Below, one piece after another: positions 6,556-10,116 of a stretch of DNA of 10,116 nt. This DNA comes from an uncultured Planctomycetaceae bacterium (lineage in GTDB: Bacteria; Planctomycetota; Planctomycetia; Pirellulales; Pirellulaceae), in contig CALBSZ010000239.1 in assembly GCA_937967665.1 (NCBI GenBank), forward strand, positions 1-10,116. Reading direction: 5' to 3'. Each line of letters opens with the position of its first letter. Position 1 is the stretch's first letter. The position numbers and the translations under genes were made by a program. Under the pieces are notes generated by a model. That model worked only from the letters and a program-made list of their open reading frames with translations. It was not told the origin of the DNA and did no database searches.

Positions 6556-6584
6556 ATTGTAGGAATTTTATCGTTTACGGGTAA
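6556..6584 (-). promoter_or_regulatory. probable sigma-70-type promoter for the dnaJ-rnpA-yidD operon
   Basis: On the minus strand, TTACCC (6579-6584) and TACAAT (6556-6561) are separated by 17 bases, a good vegetative arrangement with five of six bases matching in the -10 box. Transcription should start near 6549, leaving a leader of about 36 bases before the ATG at 6513. No CIRCE-type inverted repeat for HrcA is visible, so there is no sequence sign of classic heat-shock repression. Confidence 0.4.
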
Positions 6585-6593
6585 CGGCATGCC

Positions 6594-6607
6594 CGGCCGG
6601 CCGGCCG
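6594..6607. repeat. 14-bp perfect GGCC-type palindrome in divergent intergenic region
   Basis: CGGCCGGCCGGCCG is its own reverse complement and consists of tandem CCGG units. It lies between the divergent dnaJ-like and metallohydrolase genes, about 10 bp upstream of the probable dnaJ -35 box. It could be an operator, a methylation target or simple GC-rich slippage. Confidence 0.5.
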
Positions 6608-6699
6608 AATTGGCAGTTCCATGCCTGGTATTGAAAATCCGCAATTTTCGTGCCGAAAAAGCTACAATTGTCACGTGCAACTGGTTTCAGGAAGGGAGG

Positions 6700-8241
6700 A
6701 TGCGGTCGATGGGCGTGAATTTTTCCGGCTGGGTATCCGCCGCCATTGCCGTGGCGATGGCGGCGGCGGGATGGGCAGCGGGCGGCGAAATTGAGATTCG
6801 CGCCGTCGATCAGGAAGACGGGAAACCGGTTGCCGTGCGGATGCATCTTACGAACCAGCAAGGCCGGAGCATTCTTCCCAAAGGTTCTGTGCAATGGAAA
6901 GATCACTTCGTCTTCGCGGGAAAGACGGTTTTGGAACTCCCGCCCGGAACCTACACGTTCGAAATGGAGCGGGGGCCGGAATACCACATGCGCAGCGGGT
7001 ACTTCGTCATGTCTCGCGGCGCGACCGACAATCATCAGGTTCAGATGCAGCGCTTTGTCCACATGGCGCGCGAGGGTTGGTATTCCGGTGACTTGCACAT
7101 CCACCGCCGGCTGGAAGACGTTCCGTTGTTGATGGAAGCCGAGGACTTGCACGTGGCTCCGGTAATCACCTGGTGGAACAAGAAGAATTGTTGGCAAGAC
7201 GAGGCAATCCCCGAACGGCTGACGAGCACGGTGGGCCGCGACCGCTTCTACAATGTGATGGCTGGCGAAGACGAACGCGCGGGCGGCGCGCTGCTGTATT
7301 TCAATTTGGATGCACCGCTGGATACCACGCTAGCAACGCGCGAGTTCCCTTCGCCGGTGACGTTCCTGAAAAAAGCGCATCGGCGAAAAAACGAACAGCT
7401 GCACGTGGATATCGAGAAACCGTTCTGGTGGGACATGCCCATCTGGGTTGCCAGCGGGATGACCCATTCGATGGGCCTCTGTCACAATCACTTGTGGCGC
7501 AACGGGGTGCTCGACAACGAAGCCTGGGGAAAGCCGCGTGACACATTCTCGTATCCCAGCCCCGACGGCAACGGGCGCTGGAGTCAGGAAATTTACTACA
7601 GGCTGCTTAATTGTGGCTTGCGAATTCCGCCGTCCGCGGGCAGTGCATCGGGCGTCTTGCCCAATCCGGTCGGCTACAACCGCGTCTACGTCTACTGTGG
7701 CGAAGACTTCACTTACGAGAACTGGTGGGCGGGGCTGCGCGCGGGCCGTGTCGTGGTGACCAACGGGCCGATGCTCCGTCCCCGCGTGAATGGCGAATTA
7801 CCCGGTCACGTCTTTACGGCCAAAGCCGGCGACACCATGGAACTCGCCGCGCAGTTGAACCTGTCACTGCGCGAAAAGGTCAAGTACTTGGAAATCGTCA
7901 AAGACGGGGAGGTCGTTCATGAAGTTCGCTTGGAGGAGTACGCCAAAGCCGGCGGTCGATTGCCTGCGATCACGTTCGACCGGAGCGGGTGGATGTTGAT
8001 TCGCGCTGTCACGGACAACCCGAAAACGTTTCGCTTTGCGTCGACCGGTCCCTACTACGTGGAGATCGGCGAAAGACCGCGCATCAGTCGCGAGGCGGTT
8101 CAGTTTTTCCTGGATTGGGTGCACGAGCGCGCTCGGCAGATCAAGCTGGTGGACCCGGAAGAACAGCGGCGAGTCCTCCGCTACCACCGGGCCGCGCGCG
8201 ATTTCTGGCAGCGCCGCCTCGCTGCCGCCAACGCGGATTAG
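6700..8241 (+). CDS. secreted CehA/McbA-family (PHP-superfamily) metallohydrolase-like protein
   Basis: This is a probable exported metal-dependent hydrolase of 513 residues; its substrate is unknown. A signal peptide is present (Arg2, then hydrophobic WVSAAIAVAMAAAGWAA, 11-27), with cleavage likely near 27-28. Residues 29-120 form a beta-sandwich-like front part (TVLELPPGTYTFEMERGPEY). The catalytic-type region begins with GWYSGDLHIHR (126-136), whose His133 and His135 fit metal binding, and continues with APVITWWN (153-160), AGEDERAGG (188-196), HSMGLCHNHLW (256-266), the segment from NCGLRIPPSAGSASG (304-318) to NRVYVY, and NGPMLRP (355-361). A C-terminal beta region (about 365-465) follows, then a charged helical tail. 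In many relatives the SAG segment continues with an Asp; here it reads SAGSASG, so one metal ligand may differ. The frame stays open back to 5788, but that part is antisense to dnaJ. I chose the ATG at 6700 because AGGAAG lies five bases upstream and it keeps Arg2; the ATG at 6709, nine bases after GGGAGG, is also possible. Confidence 0.85.
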   Translation: MRSMGVNFSGWVSAAIAVAMAAAGWAAGGEIEIRAVDQEDGKPVAVRMHLTNQQGRSILPKGSVQWKDHFVFAGKTVLELPPGTYTFEMERGPEYHMRSGYFVMSRGATDNHQVQMQRFVHMAREGWYSGDLHIHRRLEDVPLLMEAEDLHVAPVITWWNKKNCWQDEAIPERLTSTVGRDRFYNVMAGEDERAGGALLYFNLDAPLDTTLATREFPSPVTFLKKAHRRKNEQLHVDIEKPFWWDMPIWVASGMTHSMGLCHNHLWRNGVLDNEAWGKPRDTFSYPSPDGNGRWSQEIYYRLLNCGLRIPPSAGSASGVLPNPVGYNRVYVYCGEDFTYENWWAGLRAGRVVVTNGPMLRPRVNGELPGHVFTAKAGDTMELAAQLNLSLREKVKYLEIVKDGEVVHEVRLEEYAKAGGRLPAITFDRSGWMLIRAVTDNPKTFRFASTGPYYVEIGERPRISREAVQFFLDWVHERARQIKLVDPEEQRRVLRYHRAARDFWQRRLAAANAD

Positions 8242-8287
8242 CAGATAAAGCAGGCTTGCCTGGCAACGACATGCTGTCGGAGCCGAA

Positions 8288-8308
8288 AGGGAGGATGTCG
8301 CCCTCCCT
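8288..8308 (+). terminator. hairpin after the metallohydrolase gene, possible terminator without U-tract
   Basis: AGGGAGG (8288-8294) and CCTCCCT (8302-8308) form a perfect 7-bp GC-rich stem with a 7-base loop, 47 bp after the stop codon. No run of T follows, so intrinsic termination would be weak; it may protect the 3' end or work with Rho. Confidence 0.4.
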
Positions 8309-8310
8309 GG

Positions 8311-8339
8311 TTGACTTTCAGACTCACTATTGGTAGGGT
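8311..8339 (+). promoter_or_regulatory. possible promoter for the STAS/receiver-PP2C pair
   Basis: TTGACT (8311-8316) is a near-consensus -35 box. TAGGGT (8334-8339) follows after 17 bases and matches the -10 consensus only at its T, A and final T. Transcription would start near 8346, giving a leader of about 78 bases before the STAS start at 8424. The weak -10 box keeps confidence low. Confidence 0.3.
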
Positions 8340-8370
8340 GCTTCGGTCAGTGACAAAGCAAGTGGGAATC

Positions 8371-8405
8371 AACTTTGCACCAAAAGTTGGCGGATTTTGG
8401 GTGCA
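8371..8405 (+). promoter_or_regulatory. leader with two mutually exclusive hairpins before the STAS gene
   Basis: Hairpin A pairs AACTTT (8371-8376) with AAAGTT (8383-8388) around a 6-base loop. Hairpin B pairs TGCACC and AAAA (8376-8385) with TTTT (8395-8398) and GGTGCA (8400-8405): ten pairs, one bulged G at 8399 and a 9-base loop. The two share 8376 and 8383-8385, so they cannot both form. Hairpin B ends five bases before the GAAGGGG ribosome binding site. The pairing is seen in the sequence; a regulatory role is inferred. Confidence 0.45.
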
Positions 8406-8423
8406 CTGCAGAAGGGGTGGCCG

Positions 8424-8792
8424 TTGAATCAGGTCACGTTTGATCGCCAGTCTCGTATGCTTATCGTGAGGGTTGCCTATTCGAGCCTGACGAATGCTTC
8501 GCAGATCGACGCCGTTGGTAGAGAGGTCAGTGAACACATTCACCCGACTGACTTAGCGGTTATCGTGGACTGTTCGAACCTGAAGCATCAGGTGTCGTCG
8601 CGGTTTCTTGGCGTGTTGGTCAAGATTAGAGTTACGGCGGCAATGCATGACATACAGATTGCCGTGTGTGGTTTGAGTGAGAATTTGCGCGAAGTCATCG
8701 AGGTGGCCAATCTAGGGCGTATTCTAGGAATCTATCCCAATACTGGGACTGCGATCGCGGAGCTTTCGCGCTCGTCGCATCCAAAGACGTAG
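8424..8792 (+). CDS. STAS-domain protein, atypical anti-sigma-factor antagonist
   Basis: This is a single STAS domain of 122 residues, the fold of SpoIIAA/RsbV anti-anti-sigma factors, which bind a kinase/anti-sigma partner when unphosphorylated. The pattern LIVRVAYSSL, then AVIVDCSNL (45-53), VSSRFLGVLVKI (57-68) and IAVCGLSENLREVIEVANLGRIL (79-101) matches the core strands and helices. The usual DSSGLG phosphorylation loop is here VSSRFLG, keeping two Ser (58 and 59) as candidate phosphosites but replacing Asp and Gly. The start is TTG at 8424, six bases after a strong GAAGGGG site; an upstream TTG at 8397 lies inside a hairpin and has no such site. The gene ends 13 bp before the receiver-PP2C gene, so the phosphatase encoded there is its likely regulator. 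No anti-sigma kinase is encoded in the window, so the downstream target is unknown. Confidence 0.8.
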   Translation: MNQVTFDRQSRMLIVRVAYSSLTNASQIDAVGREVSEHIHPTDLAVIVDCSNLKHQVSSRFLGVLVKIRVTAAMHDIQIAVCGLSENLREVIEVANLGRILGIYPNTGTAIAELSRSSHPKT

Positions 8793-8805
8793 TCGCGACG
8801 AAACC

Positions 8806-10107
8806 ATGGACTATTCACTGGACAAGACGGACGAGTCGACACGCGACACCCGCTACGGCACGTCCGCTCGCACGGTGATGTCGCCAATGCAACCCATTCG
8901 TGTCCTTTACGTGGAAGACAACCCGATCGACCGTCTCTTCTTTCGGCGTCTGCTTACGCACGATAGTGAACGGGAGTTCGAGGTTGTGGCGACGGAAACG
9001 GGGCAGGACGGCTTGGACCTCTGCTGCACCTTTCGGCCCGAATGTATTCTGCTGGATTACCACTTGCCAGACATGGATGGCAGCGAGTTCCTGGCCAAGC
9101 TGTCCTCGGACGTGAACTCCAAACGTTCCACAGCCGTTCTCATTCTCACCAACGAGGGGAACGAACGCATGGCCGCCGAAGCTATCGAGCACGGTGCCCA
9201 TAATTTCATCCTGAAGCGTGAAGTGGACGGGAAAGGTTTGAAACGCGCCATCCTGGCGGCCATGGCGAAGGTGGGTGAGTACCGGCGTGAATTCGAAGAC
9301 AAGCAACGGTTCAAGACCTACTATGCCAACGAAGTTCGCGAGCGAGCAAATCTCGAGCATCGATTGAAGGCGACACGCGAACAACTGGAAATCGCCAGGT
9401 TCATTCAGCGCGGATTGCTGCCCACGACGTCACCCGATTTGGCCGGATTGGAAATTGCCGGGATTTGTTTACCGGCCGACGAGACGGGTGGAGATTTTTT
9501 CGACTACATCCGGTTTACCGATGGAACCATCGGCGTGCTGATTGGCGATGTGATGGAGCACGGCTTGGGGCCGGCCTTGATCGCAGCTGAGATTCGCGCT
9601 TATATCCGCGCATTTTCCCGCACGGAGATACGTTTCGAAAAAATCCTGTCGCACGTCAACGAACTCTTGTGGGAGGATGTGCAAGGCAGTTACTTCGCCA
9701 CTTTGTTTGCTGCAAAACTGTGGCCCGGGTCCCGCGCCGTCGAATGCGCCAGCGCGGGCCATATCGCCCATATCCTGCGCGCCGACGGGACGCTCGAAAC
9801 GATCTGCGGCAAGTCGTTGCCATTAGGTGTCGATGGCGATCTAGCCATTGAACGTTGTACGCAACATGCCGCGCTTCGTACGGGAGATCTCCTGGTGATG
9901 CTCACCGATGGAATTTTCGAACCGCACAACGACGACGGAAAGCCGTTCGGAATGCAGCGCGCCCTGCAAACCATCCTGGAATACCGCGGCGAGCCGTGTA
10001 GCGAGATTCTGAAATTGCTGGTGGACGAAGTCGCGGCCCATTCCGCTGGTCACCAGCCCCACGACGATATGACCGCCGTGCTGATCAAGGCTACCTGGAA
10101 GAAGTGA
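8806..10107 (+). CDS. response regulator with PP2C-type (RsbU/SpoIIE-like) serine phosphatase output
   Basis: This 433-residue signalling protein should dephosphorylate a STAS partner under control of a histidine kinase. The receiver domain (about 31-155) is complete: acidic pair Glu37-Asp38, phosphoacceptor Asp84 in ILLDYHLPDMDG, Thr115 in ILTN and Lys137 in FILKRE. A charged helical linker (about 158-200) probably forms a coiled coil and joins EIARFIQRGLLP (195-206), the switch segment typical of RsbU-like enzymes. The phosphatase domain (about 215-430) keeps its metal-binding acids: Asp230 in GGDFFDY, Asp248 in IGDVMEHG, Asp368 in LTDGIFE and Asp421 in HDDMTAV. Met replaces the usual Ser of GDVSGHG. 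The protein ends after the PP2C domain and lacks the C-terminal kinase domain of Pseudomonas HsbR. The ATG at 8806 has no clear ribosome binding site; starts at 8878 or 8887 would still leave a full receiver. The STAS gene is 13 bp upstream in the same orientation. Confidence 0.93.
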   Translation: MDYSLDKTDESTRDTRYGTSARTVMSPMQPIRVLYVEDNPIDRLFFRRLLTHDSEREFEVVATETGQDGLDLCCTFRPECILLDYHLPDMDGSEFLAKLSSDVNSKRSTAVLILTNEGNERMAAEAIEHGAHNFILKREVDGKGLKRAILAAMAKVGEYRREFEDKQRFKTYYANEVRERANLEHRLKATREQLEIARFIQRGLLPTTSPDLAGLEIAGICLPADETGGDFFDYIRFTDGTIGVLIGDVMEHGLGPALIAAEIRAYIRAFSRTEIRFEKILSHVNELLWEDVQGSYFATLFAAKLWPGSRAVECASAGHIAHILRADGTLETICGKSLPLGVDGDLAIERCTQHAALRTGDLLVMLTDGIFEPHNDDGKPFGMQRALQTILEYRGEPCSEILKLLVDEVAAHSAGHQPHDDMTAVLIKATWKK

Positions 10108-10116
10108 CTGTACGAT

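Noticed and set aside
6631..6668. Forward promoter for the metallohydrolase using TTGAAA and TACAAT
   Set aside because: Both boxes look good, but the spacing is 26 bases, too long for a sigma-70 promoter, and no better -35 box is seen.
5788..6699. Long N-terminal extension in frame with the metallohydrolase
   Set aside because: It runs antisense through the clearly real dnaJ-like gene, reads as low-order sequence, and precedes a good ribosome binding site and signal peptide at 6700.
8397..8423. Longer STAS protein starting at the TTG at 8397
   Set aside because: That TTG lies inside the stem of the leader hairpin without a ribosome binding site, while the TTG at 8424 has a strong one at the right distance.

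Overview
The window looks like a chromosomal segment of a planctomycete, most likely a Pirellulales-type bacterium. This rests on recognition by eye of protein style, not on a database search: moderately GC-rich DNA, a CehA/McbA-like secreted protein of a type common in planctomycetes, a receiver-PP2C plus STAS signalling pair, and a surface-protein-like beta domain built into a transporter permease. It is gene-dense, with ten coding regions, and I see no tRNA, rRNA, CRISPR array, transposase or phage gene.

Layout: (1) Positions 3-1958, plus strand, hold the end of an anion-type (molybdate/tungstate/sulfate-like) ABC importer: a permease whose 5' end lies outside the window, then a short ModC-like ATPase. 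The permease has a large extracytoplasmic beta domain ahead of its membrane part. (2) Positions 2048-4439, plus strand, hold a single-domain cyclophilin, a secreted and C-terminally membrane-anchored protein of unknown function, and a LolD/MacB-type ABC ATPase that overlaps it by 4 bp and has no permease beside it. (3) Positions 4440-4675 are a gap between convergent genes with an AT-rich, low-complexity stretch that resembles a dispersed repeat and a perfect 21-bp tandem duplication. (4) Positions 4676-6513, minus strand, form a compact operon: a CbpA-type J-domain co-chaperone, a small one-helix membrane protein, rnpA and yidD, with a 1-nt gap and then two 4-bp overlaps. rpmH, dnaA and yidC, the usual neighbours of rnpA-yidD, are absent here. 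(5) Positions 6514-6699 are a divergent intergenic region with a likely dnaJ promoter and a 14-bp GGCC-type palindrome. (6) Positions 6700-8241, plus strand, encode a secreted CehA/McbA-like (PHP-superfamily) metallohydrolase. (7) Positions 8242-10107, plus strand, hold a leader with two mutually exclusive hairpins, an atypical STAS protein and a receiver-PP2C phosphatase. The last two form a partner-switching pair in which a phosphorelay input should control dephosphorylation of the STAS protein.

The most interesting items are the permease with a built-in surface-type domain, the coupled unknown protein and orphan ATPase, the dnaJ-TM-rnpA-yidD operon, and the switchable-looking leader before the STAS gene. 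None can be called a new system from this sequence alone; each has a decisive check listed.
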